From Cephalotus follicularis (taxonomy: Eukaryota; Streptophyta; Magnoliopsida; Oxalidales; Cephalotaceae): DNA of 64,000 nucleotides. A program made the position numbers and the translations under genes. The stretch spans positions 62,789 through 126,788 of the forward strand of contig BDDD01001619.1 in the NCBI GenBank assembly GCA_001972305.1. Reading direction: 5' to 3'. This document shows, one piece after another, positions 20,808 to 31,981 of the stretch (position 1 is the first letter of the stretch; each line of letters begins with the position of its first letter). The notes below the pieces were generated by a model. It was given only the letters and a program-made list of their open reading frames with translations. It ran no database searches and had not been told where the DNA came from.

Positions 20808-22016
20808 CTACAGAGTCAACATTAACAACTTCTTCGTCGACTTTGGAGTCGAACTTACCAAGATGGTCTTTTCTATGCAGCATTTGCATCCGAAGGCATG
20901 AAAGTAACCAATGTTAGGCTTTCTCCCCCTCCATAATTCATATGGAGTCTTTTTGAGAATAGACCTTATAGATATACGATTTAAGACATAACACCAAGTA
21001 TTTATAGCTTCCACCCAAAAATATTTTGGCAAATTATTTTCATTTAAAAGAGTTCTACACATTTCTTGTAGAGTTCTATTCTTCCTTTCAACAACCTCAT
21101 TTTGTTGAGGTGTTCTAGGAGTAGAGAACTCATGTGTAAAGCCATTTTCATTGCAAAAGTTCTCAAAAAGATGATTTTCAAACTCTTTTCCATGATCACT
21201 TCTAATTTTTAAAACAGAAGTGTCCTTTTCTTTTTGAAAAATTTTACAAAAAATTGAAAATTGTTTAAAAGCTTCATTTTTATGGGCAAGGAAAATAGTC
21301 CATGTATATCTAGAGTAATCATCAACAATAACCATGGCATACGATTTACCACCTAGACTTCTAATATCAAAAGGTCTAAATAGGTCGATATGCAATAGTT
21401 GCAATGGCCTAGTTGTACAGACTATGTCTTTGTTCTTAAAGGATACTCTAGTTTACTTTCGATATTGAAGAGCATCACATAATTTATCTTTTTCAAAGCT
21501 AATTTTGGGAAGGCCTTTAACTAGTTCTTGCTTTGAAAGTTTTGATATTGTTGACATACCTACATGACCTAGTCTCCTATGTCATAGCCAACTATCTTCA
21601 TTTATGGAAACTAGACATTTAACATTTTGCAAGTCATTTAAATTTACAACATATACATTTCCATGTCTATATCCAATGAACCTAGTTTGGTTATTATCGA
21701 TATCTATTACTTTACAAGCATATTTTTCAAAAGTGACTCTACAATCCTTGTCACATAATTGACTTATACTCAAGAGATTGTGTTTGAGTCCATCCACATA
21801 TAATACATTATGAATAGAAGTTTGAGTGTTACCTATGGAGCCAAAACCCATAATCTTTCCTTTTGCATTATCTCCAAAGGTGACATCTCCTCCTTCCTTT
21901 GACTTGAAGTTGACAAAAAGGCTTTTGTCACCCGTCATATGCTTGGAGCACCCACTATCCAAGTACCATTGCGTCTTCTTGGATAGTGCCTTCAAGCACA
22001 TCCACAAAAAATAAAT
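20808..22016 (-). pseudogene. pol: Copia-1 protease and integrase (broken)
   Basis: Protease has the active site YLDSGCSKHMTG and typical FGDNAKGKIMG and LLSISQLCDKD blocks. A stop follows KCLVSINEDSWL (21,582). Integrase follows: the HRRLGH zinc part near 21,570, then catalytic Asp in LLHIDLFRPF, Asp in LKIRSDHGKEF and Glu in PQQNEVVERKNR, with YVLNRISIRSILKKTPYELW and GRKPNIGYFHAFGCKC after it. The stretch at about 21,410-21,470 has a stop and a frame change, and the C-terminal linker beyond 20,900 is also shifted. Confidence 0.88.
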
Positions 22017-23851
22017 TCAAGTTTTTGTTTGAGGTACCCAACTAATTTTGGGTCCCTTGGGGTTAGTTACAATGGTTCCTTTAGGAACCCAACTTTTCTT
22101 AATTCTAATAAAATTTGAATCACGCAAAATATTTCTCTTGTAAAAGCATGAAGAAGAAACATGTCCTTGTTTACCACAATTATTACAAGTGACATTTATT
22201 TTTCTTTTATTAATGACATTTTTCTTATAGAAGCAAGATGATGATTTATGTCCAAATTTACCACAATGGATACAAGAGGTATTTATACTTTTCCTATTCA
22301 TGGCATTTCTCTTATGGAAACAAGATAAAGATGCATGTCCAATTCTACCACAATAATCACAAATAATTTTCACAATTTTCTTCTTAATAGAGACTTTCTC
22401 TACTTTATCCTTTTCTATCATTTCTTTCCTTTCAAAGAAATTTTGATATAGCTTTACATTATTCATTTCTTCATATCCTAATCCCGCTTTATCGAAGACA
22501 CAGCTTTGCATTCCTAAAAGGCTTTCTAGTTTTTCACTACTATTTAAAAACTTTGAGAAAGTTTTCTTTAGAGCATCTATTTCTACCTTAAGGTTTTCAT
22601 TTTCTTTCACTAAATAAGCTACTTCATTTTCTAAAAGATCTATCTCAACTTCTTTAGAATTATCTTCCCGAGTCAATTTAATTGATGTTAATTCATTATT
22701 TTCATTTGTTAAGGTTTTAACCTTTTTCTTTAGGGAGGCTATAATTGAACTATTTTTTTCTACAACTGTAACAAGTTCGTCATAACTTACCTCGTCATTT
22801 TTCTCCTCTTCTTCCTCCTCCAAAGCCATCAATGCCAATTGAGCTACTTGTTCCCGTGTGTCCTCATCCGAGCTTGTATCATCGCATCATCCCATGTGGC
22901 AATCATTGCTTTCTTTTTCTTCAAGGATTCCTTCTTCTTTAGTCGAGGGCAATCACTTTTGTAATGCCCCGACTTGTTGCATTCAAAACAAATGATTTCT
23001 TCTATTTTGCTCGACTCTCCCTTTTGATGGATCTTCTTGTTTGGTTTTCCACCAAACTTCTTTTTATTGCCTACGAACTTCTTGAACTTCCTTGTGAAAA
23101 GGGAAAGTTCTTCATCATCATCGGAGTCTTCAATTGTGGATGACTTCAAAGAAACCACCTTTTTCTTCTTTTTCTCCTTCTCTTCATCATCATCTTTCTT
23201 TTGCATTGATAGCTCATGGGTCATTAGTGACCCTAGAAGGTCCTCCAAGGGAAGGATATTGAGATTATTGGCTTCTTCGATTACCATTACCTTGGGCATC
23301 CACGATCTTGTCAAGCACCTAAGGATCTTTCTCAACATTTCACTGTTGGAATAAGTTTTATCTAAATATTGCAATGCATTAATAATATTGGTAAATCTAG
23401 TAAACATAGATTTGATATCCTCATTCTCATTTATTGTGAACATTTCATTATCGTGAACAAGCATGCTTATTTTAGCTTCTTTGACTTGGTTTGTACCTTC
23501 GTAGGTAACTTCAAGTCTATCCCACATTTCCTTAGCGGAAACTCAAGACGAAACTCTATTAAATTCGCTAAAATTTATAGAACAAATTATGATATGTTTA
23601 GCTTTAGGATTCATTTGTACTCTCCTCATATCTTCATCATTATAAGTATTTATAGGTTTAGGAATACTTTCTCCATTTTGCTCTCTAATACAGGGTAGGT
23701 TTGGACCATCAACAATGAGGTCTCACAAGTTATAATCTAGGGATTGAATAAAGATGGCCATTTTTGCCTTCCAATAGCTATAGTTCTTTCCATCAAAAAA
23801 TGGAGGCTTAGAGATATTTTGACTTTCTCTGGTGTTCATGTTCATTGTCAT
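22017..23851 (-). pseudogene. gag: Copia-1 gag (broken)
   Basis: Starts at an ATG at 23,851 and reads SKPPFFDGKNYSYWKAK, as in copia-2. Breaks: TGA for Trp near 23,727 (copia-2 has NLWDI), TGA at 23,543-23,545 before the VSAKEMWDRLE block, and a 2-base shift at about 22,884 after MIATWDD. Three or more zinc knuckles of CX2CX4HX4C type follow (CFECNKSGHYKSDC, CDYCGRIGHASLSC, CIHCGKFGHKSSSC, CNNCGKQGHVSSSC), separated by long coiled-coil-like segments (SIIASLKKKVKTLTNENNEL). Multiple knuckles are typical of this gag type. Confidence 0.88.
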
Positions 23852-23895
23852 TCTAGATCTTTAAGGCTCTAACAATTAAGAATTATAAGCCTACA

Positions 23896-23907
23896 GCTCT
23901 GATACCA
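23896..23907 (-). other. Primer binding site, copia-1
   Basis: Minus strand TGGTATCAGAGC, two bases after the LTR end TATATTCA. Confidence 0.93.
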
Positions 23908-23909
23908 AT

Positions 23910-25133
23910 TGAATATACTACAAGGGGGGGTGAATTGTAGTATTGAATAGTCTAATGAACTTTTTCGGATAAATAAAATTAAAACTATGAAAACAAATTA
24001 AATAAACAAGCAAGTCAAATAAACAATGTAATTGAAGAGAGAGGGTTAGAGAGATGCAAACAAGATTTTATAGTGGTTCATCAAATCTCGTGCCTACGTC
24101 CACTTTTCCCAAGGACCTCCTTGAGATTCCACTATATTCCTTCTAGTACACTTCGATTTAGGATTCCGGGTGCAAATCCTAACACCTTACAATTTGAGTG
24201 ATTGACCTCAATCACTTTTGGGTTCACTCCCCAATCTCACTAATGGTTCACTCGCCTTTTTCACTTAGCGTTCACTCCCCTATCTCACTTAGGGTTCACA
24301 CCCATTTACAAGTGTGGCTTACAAAGATGGTTTGTGTTTTTGGATAACCTCTCAAAAGGTTTGATATAGCTATGTAATTAAAGAAAATGATTGCTCTCAA
24401 ATAGACAAAAAATCTTGATAGTGCTTTAATATTGATTTGAAAGTTGGGGATTTGCTCTTGATATTCTTGTGCTTGTTTGATCTAGTTGTATCTTGTTCTC
24501 TCTTGTTCTCTACTTGTTCAATGTTATAATCTCCAGTTTATAGCTGATTTTGAAGTGATAGAGTCGTTGCTTGTGTCTTGGGAGTTGTTTCTTCAAAGAC
24601 AACGCATTAAAATGTAGTCAGTAATTGTTCCCACTGTGCAAAGCATTGATGGTGTTCCTCAAAGCGTCGCCGCTTATGTGACCATTGTACATTTGAATTT
24701 GAATCTGTCTGCTCAAAGCGTTGAAGGTTTGAATTTGGAGTCGATGATTTAACACAAAGCGTTGATGGTTTCTTCAAAGCGTAGCCGCTTTGTGCAAATT
24801 AATTGGCCTCAAAAGTTTCTGTAATTGACCGCTGATGTAGAGTGCTTAAGCGCTGACGCCTTGGCTCAAAGCGCTGACGCTTTCCTCAAACCGTCGACGG
24901 TTTGAGCAATTTCTCCTTTGCTAAAAAATGCTTCAACCATTGACGCTTTGCACTCAGGCTTCGAAGGTTTCCTTAAGCGCTGGCGGTTTCATCATGACCG
25001 TCGACGCTTAGCCCTGTGCCTGTAATTTCTTCGTTTGTCTTTGCAACATTTTATCTTTATTTGCACAAAAAGAAACTTTGTTAAATGCAAATATGTTATC
25101 ATCCAAACTCGGATTGAGACATATATGTCAACA
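23910..25133 (-). mobile_element. 5' LTR of copia-1
   Basis: 1,224 bp; on the minus strand TGTTGACATATATGTCTC to TAGTATATTCA. TATA-like TATAAAC (minus) at 24,536-24,542. It differs from the 3' LTR by scattered substitutions and a short extra stretch near 24,245-24,290. Confidence 0.92.
24640..25010. promoter_or_regulatory. GTCGAC array, copia-1 5' LTR U3
   Basis: Copies include AAAGCGTCGCCGCTT, AAGCGCTGACGCC, AAAGCGCTGACGCTTT, ACCGTCGACGGTTT and ACCGTCGACGCTTA. Neighbouring starts are about 20-21 bp apart in the densest part (24,848-24,900). The TATA-like box lies about 100 bp downstream. Confidence 0.6.
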
Positions 25134-25189
25134 CAGCAGAAGCTCTGTTACTCACCTATCAGACCTTGTTTGGTTATCTGATGACATGT

Positions 25190-25545
25190 TAGCCTCTCGG
25201 AGAGGGCTAAGGTCCTTGCGTTGAGTAAGTCAGTCCCTCGTGTGAGGTACGGTTGTTATAGATTAGTCTATCGGTGAGGGTTAGGGTCCGTGCGTTGTAT
25301 ACACCAGCCCCTCGTGCGAGGTATGGTTACTATGACTGAGTTTCTCAGACGAGGGCTAGGGTCCGTGCTGTGATATGCCAGCCCCTCGGATGAGGTAGAG
25401 ATATGGTGCGTGCAGTTACTTGGACGAGGGCTAGGGTCTGTGTAGTGATATTCCAACCCCTTGTACTGCACGAGGTTTCTCGAACGAGGGCTAGGGTCTG
25501 TGCGGTGATACGCCGACCCCTCGGATGAGGCAGAGGTATAGGTAC
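25190..25545 (+). repeat. GC-rich minisatellite in G 5' LTR
   Basis: Imperfect units of about 60-70 bp containing GAGGGCTAGGGTCCGTGC and GCCCCTCG. The same array is at about 54,965-55,305 in the 3' LTR. Confidence 0.75.
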
Positions 25546-25639
25546 TCTACACCGGCACGGATGTATGAAGGATGATGTACACATCTTGTAACCTTACCTA
25601 TGATTATTGCTGCAGCGGCTGAATTATGATGATATATAG

Positions 25640-26105
25640 AGCCTGTGTGGCCGGTCTAATGATATACAGAGCCTGTGTGGCTACTCTGATGTTTTTGCCT
25701 GTGTGGCTACTATGATGTTATTGTCTGTATGGCTATAGCCTATGTGACTGGTCTGATAATATACAAAGCCTATATGGCTACTCTGATGTTATTGCCTGTG
25801 TGGCTATAACTTGTATGGCTGGACTGACGATACACAGCCTGTGTGGCTAGTCTGACGATATACAGTCTGTGTGGCTAGTTTGATGATATATAGCCTATTT
25901 GGCTGGTCTGATGCTATACAGAGCCATGTGGCTACTCTAATGTTATTGCCTGTATGGCTAGACTGACGATACATAGCCTGTGTGGCTAGTCTAACGATAT
26001 ACAGCCTGTGTGGCTAGTATGATGATATACTGCCTGTGTGGCTAGTCTGACGATATATAGCCTTTGTGGCTACTCTGATGGTATACAGCCTATTTGGCTA
26101 CTCTG
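25640..26105 (+). repeat. ~28-30-bp minisatellite in G 5' LTR
   Basis: About sixteen imperfect units of GCCTGTGTGGCTAGTCTGA followed by TGATATACAGA or CGATACACA. The 3' LTR has the same array at 55,400-55,816 and, beyond insert Y, at 58,403-58,555. Confidence 0.88.
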
Positions 26106-27957
26106 CATTGGTGCAAGAAGGCGATGGTATGAGGATGTGTTAGATTAGGGGTGTCCCTGTATGCCATGAGGTTGTTATACCCTCTTGATTTATACATTCT
26201 TAATTCCATACATGTTTTATGTGCATGTTATATTCAAAAATGGAAAAGGCTATATGTATTATCCCAAACCATCGACATGGATGAGTTGATCACCAAGTCA
26301 ACTGAATACACATATAGCATTTTGTCGATAAAAGGTTGGATCTCGTGCCTGGGAGGTTATGAGAATGAGATCCTTACTCCCTTCTGACAAAACGTTCCAA
26401 GTCATAGGTTCACTTTCTTAGGGCAATTAATGAACCCTAAAGACTGGACGTATTCTGCTTGCCCTATTGTGTGTAGAGGATGGATCATCTCATTGTCATT
26501 TGGGTTTACCCTAAAGCTGATGCGGGGTGCGTGCTAGAGAGCATGACACTGAACCGACCCACCATAGGTTACCTACTTGGAATGCCAACACCTTTGTCAA
26601 TAGGATTCCTATTGTCTCGGTAGTGTATAGTCTATGTGTTAGATAGGATGACCCTACAAGCCATTGGATGGGCTTTCGTATTATATCTATCTATGTATAT
26701 AAACAATCTTATTCCTTATATATGATATGTGCTACTTTGAATATTATTTAATATGGCAATATCACTTGTGTTTTATCATATAATCGAAGTAGTTGTTATA
26801 AATCTACTTACGCTTATGATGACCTGACATAAGGTTGGATGCCAAGCATGGAGGCAGTGAGATTGGCTACCTTATTCCTTATGTTGAACTAGTTCCAAGT
26901 CATAGGTTCACTTTGTGGGCATTAGCAAATCGGACAGACTTGCGCGTATGTTGCCTGCTTTTGGAATTGGATGATGGATTCTCTCACTACCATCTGTGTT
27001 GGGACACTAGGGCAAATACGGGGTGCGCACTGGGAGAGTGTACACTGAACTGGACCCACGTAGGAGACACTATTTGGATAGTCGCTATTCTCGTGTCAGT
27101 AGTGACTCCTACTTGTTGCAGTTATGTATAAGTGCTAGTCACTTAGTGAGTTTTTGAACTCGTATGATCCTTAAACCTGAGCGATTGCTCTATATTGTAT
27201 GGAGACGGTTATGCTTTGATCTCCACCTTACCCAGTTATTGCTCAGGGCTGGTAATTGGGTGGTCTTTGGGTATGATCGAATCTATACAAATATAAGCGA
27301 GTGCACAATATGGGATTGTCACACCTGAGCAAAGGTGATCGGCTCTATTATGGTCTGATTGTACTTTGGACTTATGAAATCCTTGGCTAAGGTTGAGGTG
27401 GACTGGAAATTAGATCTCTGAAGAGTCTACCAAAGGTCCTAGTAATGATCATATATTTTAGCCATTGAGGTATTATCTAGGGTTAAAGCGTGTCCTTACC
27501 CTAGACCTCAATCGGGGCCAAGTATGACAAGGGATTATAGTACACGCGAACTGACGACTTAGAAAATCTAGCGTTACGACGGTGTGTAACAAATTGTGGA
27601 AAAATTAATTAGATTAATTTTTCCATCTGGATAATATTGGATATTATTCTGAGAGCATTTAAATGGGTCGGTGACTATTTAGAATTGCTTAACCAAACCC
27701 TAGGGGCATTTCGATAATTTATGAACACCACCAATTATAACCAAGATTTTATAGGGTCCCTGCCCAATAATGATTAGTTCATAAATATGTCTTCGTGAAA
27801 TTTATAAAATCTAATATCTGTTAGGTGTATTTTGTAATTTGTGGAAACATGTTTGCTTGATCTTACTTAACCAATATTCGAAGGGATATGTGGTATCACT
27901 AAAATGCGTTGGACTCATTTAAATAAAAGTTGGACTTTATTTGTTTGACCAGTTTTC

Positions 27958-28082
27958 AAAGCGTCGACGCCTTGTGGAAGGGCGTCGACGCTTAAGCCAT
28001 GTCTAAGCGTTAATGCCTTGTGGAAGGGCGTCGACGCTTAGCCATCTAAGCGTCAGTGCTTTTGAAAAAGCGTCGACGCTTA
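27958..28082. promoter_or_regulatory. GTCGAC array, copia-3 5' LTR
   Basis: Six units: GCGTCGACGC, GCGTCGACGC, GCGTTAATGC, GCGTCGACGC, GCGTCAGTGC, GCGTCGACGC, with start-to-start spacing 21, 25, 21, 22 and 20 bp. It lies about 195 bp upstream of the TATA-like box. Confidence 0.65.
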
Positions 28083-28526
28083 GAGCGGTAATATGGGTGA
28101 AAAACGTGGGCGCACAATGTGCGCATTATCTCTCTCTCACTCCCGTCGTTTTCTTTCCTATATGTGCATGATAGGGAGGAAGTGGGGATCATGCTTTGAG
28201 GATTCCTTAGAGGAAGGAGCATGATCACCACTTGGTGGTGCTCATGCAACGTGAGAGAGAGAGAAATGAAAGGCTGGCATAAAACTAGAAAATAAACAAG
28301 GCAATAGAGGGCTTTGATAGTGATTCTGCTGGGCATGTTGAGAGCACACTTAGAGTGATATCCCTCCACTGATTTCGGCACCAAGCTTGATACTAACCTA
28401 GGGTGGATTGATATTGACAACACTTGTCAATCTCAATCTTCTCTTTGTGAGTCTTGTGAGAGAGAGAATGAACTAAACCAGAAAATGTTTTTGAGGTCTG
28501 TTGTTGCTGGTGTCTTGGGACCTTGG

Positions 28527-30639
28527 TGTAATGACCAGAAAATTTTGTTAAAGTTATTTGGAAATATGGTTGCCATTGTTAAGGTTCACAAATATTTCAA
28601 GGGATCCGTAACATGACCCTAATGCTCGGGGGGTTCGGGGGTTCCGCTGCCCGGACATCGGGCAGGTGCTCGGGGGCAGCGCCCCCGGAAGAAAATCGAA
28701 ATTGGCTATTTGTTTTGGATGAATGTCATGTTGAAAGCATCGATTTCAAAGGTTAAGAGTTGACGACGATGTATAAAGCGCCGATGGTTTCACTTAAAGT
28801 GGCGACATTTTGAAGGTAACCATCGACGCCTAGAGCACTCATGGCACCGGTTAAAAACAGAGAGTTTTGAACTTGGACAAATTCCCCTAACCGACGACGC
28901 TTAGACGAAAGCAGCAGCGCTTGGAGGTAACCGATGACTCTTGAAATGTGGGCTTCGACACTTTGAAGTCAAAGTATGACCTCTTGACTTGGACGAGACC
29001 CGAAAGCGGCGACGCTTGAAAGAGAAGAATCAGCGCTTTAGTCGAGAAGGAAGTTGAAGAACTCAGAACAAGCCCGTAAGCGGCGACGCTTAAAAGTGAA
29101 GCGCAAACGCTTTGAGCTGCGAACCAGTTGCCAAAGTCTGCCTTTTTGTCATTTTGTGAGTTAAAATCATTAAATATGGGACAAGTGTCAAGCCAGGGTT
29201 TAAAGAGACCAGATATTTTATATTTTAATGCCAAGTGTCACAATTGGATTGGAGGATTTAAGGCACATGGGCCACTATGAGAAATGATTCATACGAGAGA
29301 GGGGGTGACTTGCTCCCCAAGTAACTCAGCTATATATGGCCAAGTGTGGGCTGAGTTCAGCCATTTTTGGCTGAGAAAGGAGTGCTTGTTGCTGGGAATA
29401 AGTGGAGAATTCAGCTAGAGAAGAAAGAAAGGAAATCCAAAGTAAAGTAAGGAAATTCAACACCCGTTTTTATCAAAGTTTCCCCTGTTTTAATGCAAAT
29501 TTTACAGCTGAATGTTTTATTCATATCTTGCTCATTTCTTGATGACATTTTGAATGGTTCAATGTTTTGGAAACTTTAAGATGTCTACTTTAACTATTAT
29601 GCTTTGTTCAATTTGAAATTCTGCCGATTTCTTGGTGAGAATCCATATTTCATTTTACTGCTCCTGTATTGTTAAAACAGGGAACTAGTCACTTTAAAAA
29701 TTCATAGCAGATTCAATTCTCAACCAAATATTATAAACTTTAGCTTTCTGTAATCGTTAAGATGTCTACTTTAATTTTACTTTTTTATGTTTTCTCATAA
29801 AATTATTACTATATGAAATGTGAACTTTAGAAATGTTATGCAAAGCTGTTTTATGAATGCATTTGAGTTAATTACTCAAATGAAGAGAAATGTTTATGAA
29901 TTGTCAAAGAAATGTATACGATTTTGTTTATGAATTCTTTGAGCTGATCACTCAAAGTATTAAAAAATGTTTTATGAAATGAATTTATGAGAATGAACCA
30001 CCCTTGGATTGCGATCCAAGGGAAATGAATCCGAGATGGATTAATGTTATGGAGCGAGATGCTCGCGAACATGCATGTGATGTAGCCCCGGTGAATTGGT
30101 GTGAAAGGGTTCATTAAGGTTTTATGACTTCTATGTTTTTGTGAAATGTTATAGTTATGAGTTTTGACTAGAAAAGTGATATGATGAAATGTGTTTTACA
30201 ATGAAAACCTTACTGAGCTATTTTGATCTCATTCCTTTCGATGTTGTTTTCAAATAAAATGTTTTCAGGAAAGGATTGAATGGAGAATGCGAGCTTTATA
30301 GGGAGCTATTAAGAAGGAGTTTTGTGAAGGAAATGTATTATGAAATAGGGTTTGCATAAAATGTTTTTGACATGTAATAGGATAATGTTTTTCGGCTGTA
30401 GTATATGTTTATGATAAAGGATGATCCTGTGTAAATGTAATTGAACATTATGGTTTATAACATTTTTAGATAAGATGAGAATGTTTAAAGTTTGAATTCA
30501 AGGTTATGTATTATGTTGAAACATATGAGCTTTATGATATATGTTAACTTTAGACTAGAGCGCTAAAGGATGTAACGGTTCACCTCACGTAACGCACCGA
30601 TTCCTCGAGGCTCGCTTTAAGCATAAAGTGAACTCGGAA
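28527..30639 (+). mobile_element. Solo LTR X2 (same family as X1)
   Basis: Starts TGTAATGACCAGAAAATTTTG inside the copia-3 5' LTR. CTTGG at 28,522-28,526 and again at 30,640-30,644 is the likely target duplication (alternatively 30,648-30,652). Compared with X1 it lacks the last bases GTTACA and about 0.5 kb in all. It has a 7+3+7 hairpin CGGGGGC-AGC-GCCCCCG at 28,671-28,687 and a TATA-like TATATATG at 29,331-29,338. No coding sequence. Confidence 0.75.
28735..29115. promoter_or_regulatory. GTCGAC-type array, X2
   Basis: Degenerate copies (AAGCATCGATTT, AAGCGCCGATGG, ACCGACGACGCTTAG, AAGCGGCGACGCTT, AAGCGCAAACGCTTT). It ends about 215 bp upstream of the TATA-like box, the same distance as in X1. 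Confidence 0.5.
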
Positions 30640-30790
30640 CTTGGGGACTTGGAGGAAATCAAAGATTCAGAGGGAATCAACTTAAGCTTGAAGCGGCAAA
30701 GACGAAGGAGCCATCACCATGTGGTATGTTCTCCTAGTCTCTCTCTAACTTGCCATGTTTGTTCATCACATTTGTTGTTCTTGTGATGCC

Positions 30791-31923
30791 TGTTGACGAT
30801 TTAGTCTCAATCCTAGTTTTGATGATAACATATTTGCATTTGACAAGTTGTCTTTAGTGCCAGAAAGTACAAGATCAAATTATAATGAAGACATCGTCCT
30901 TCCAGAAATGACATCGACGTCCGTACAGAAAGACATCGATCCCTTTCAAGAAGACATCGACGTCTTTAGTAACAGAAGCTACTGTTCAAAATTTGCAATG
31001 AAGACATCGATCCTTACATGCAAAGACATCGACGCCTTTCCATAGACATCGACGTCTTTCTAGACCTATCTGCATTTCCCAGAAAAGACATCGACCCCTA
31101 CAGAAGAAGTCGATGTGATGCTCAAAGTTTCAAATGCTGGAGATTTCCCAGAAATGACATCGACGCCTTTAAAAAGATATCAACGTCTTTTTAAATGGAT
31201 TGACCCGGGAAACATGGAATGGCTAGTGCGCGCACTTCCAACGGCTATCAACTATCAAAGACATCGACGCCTTTCCAAAGACATCGACGTCTTTATCTCA
31301 GCAGAGACAAAAATTCAGAATTGCACTAACACATTTTATAATCAAAAGCTTCCATGAATTATGCAACGGCTACAAATCTTTTCTGCCTATAAAAGGAAGA
31401 CTGAAACCTCAGAAGAATAACAACAATTCAGAATTATTCACATAAATCACACAACACCACGAGAGATATCAAATTCAAGCATTCTAGTGTGAAAAAGCTC
31501 AAAGTGCTCTATAGTGTTCTAAAAGGCTTCTAAGCTCTATCTTTTGAGTTTATCTGAGTGTTTCATATTGTGAGCTGTATTATTCATATCAAACCTATTT
31601 GAGAGGTTATCTTGTAAACACTTTCACTATTACTTGTAAAAGAGGAGAATCCTCTAAGATCTTGAGGTCAAGGTCTTGTGATTGAGGTCAATCACGAAAT
31701 TGTAAGGTGTAACGAATTGCTACCTTAATCAATTCGAGATAGTGGAAACTCAAGGAGCTCCCTTGGGAAAAGTGGACGTAGGCAAGAGTTAGCCGAACCA
31801 CTCTAATTCAGAGAAGTTTTTCTTTCCTTGACTCTTTACATTTAAAGTTTTTTTAAATTCCCGATATTTACTTCAATATTCAATTCAACCCCCCTCTTGT
31901 ATATTGCAAGAGTGTTTATTTCA
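30791..31923 (+). mobile_element. 5' LTR of copia-2
   Basis: TGTTGACGATTTAG to GTGTTTATTTCA, 1,133 bp. TATAAAAG at 31,388-31,395. Relative to the 3' LTR it lacks about 150 bp of the array between GACAAGTT and GTCTTTAGTGCC. U5 is rich in CCCCCC close to the end, as in copia-1. Confidence 0.9.
30889..31295. promoter_or_regulatory. GACATCGACGTC array, copia-2 5' LTR
   Basis: About twelve copies (AGACATCGACGTCTTT, GACATCGATCCCTTT, GACATCGACGCCTTT). Neighbouring starts in the first block are 20, 22 and 21 bp apart. It ends 93 bp before TATAAAAG. The variant GACGTC is also the palindromic C-box core known for plant bZIP factors. Confidence 0.65.
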
Positions 31924-31925
31924 AT

Positions 31926-31937
31926 TGGTATCAGAGC
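31926..31937 (+). other. Primer binding site, copia-2
   Basis: TGGTATCAGAGC two bases after the LTR end. Confidence 0.93.
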
Positions 31938-31981
31938 AGTTAATCTTATTTCTTAATTGTTAGAGATTACAAAGATCCTTC

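Larger units (their letters stand above)
15832..25133 (-). mobile_element. SIRE-like Ty1/copia element copia-1 (complete structure)
   Basis: About 9.3 kb flanked by CAGCA at 15,827-15,831 and 25,134-25,138. In element order on the minus strand: 5' LTR (25,133-23,910), primer site, gag, protease, integrase, RT, RNase H, a spacer with a GTCGAC array, an extra ORF, purine tract and 3' LTR (17,030-15,832). Gag style, large size and the extra ORF after pol fit the SIRE/Maximus lineage (inference). The two LTRs look very similar by eye, suggesting a fairly recent insertion, yet the genes carry several stops and frameshifts. Confidence 0.9.

Noticed and set aside
23037..23354. Plus-strand Ser/Phe-rich open frame; also 40,605-41,153 and 32,479-32,688 on the minus strand
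   Set aside because: Antisense shadows of gag with Lys/Glu-rich coding; no features of their own.
25640..26105. Regularly repeated 28-30-bp units that look CRISPR-like at first sight
   Set aside because: Whole units repeat with no unique spacers, there are no cas genes, and the host is a plant. It is a minisatellite in an LTR.
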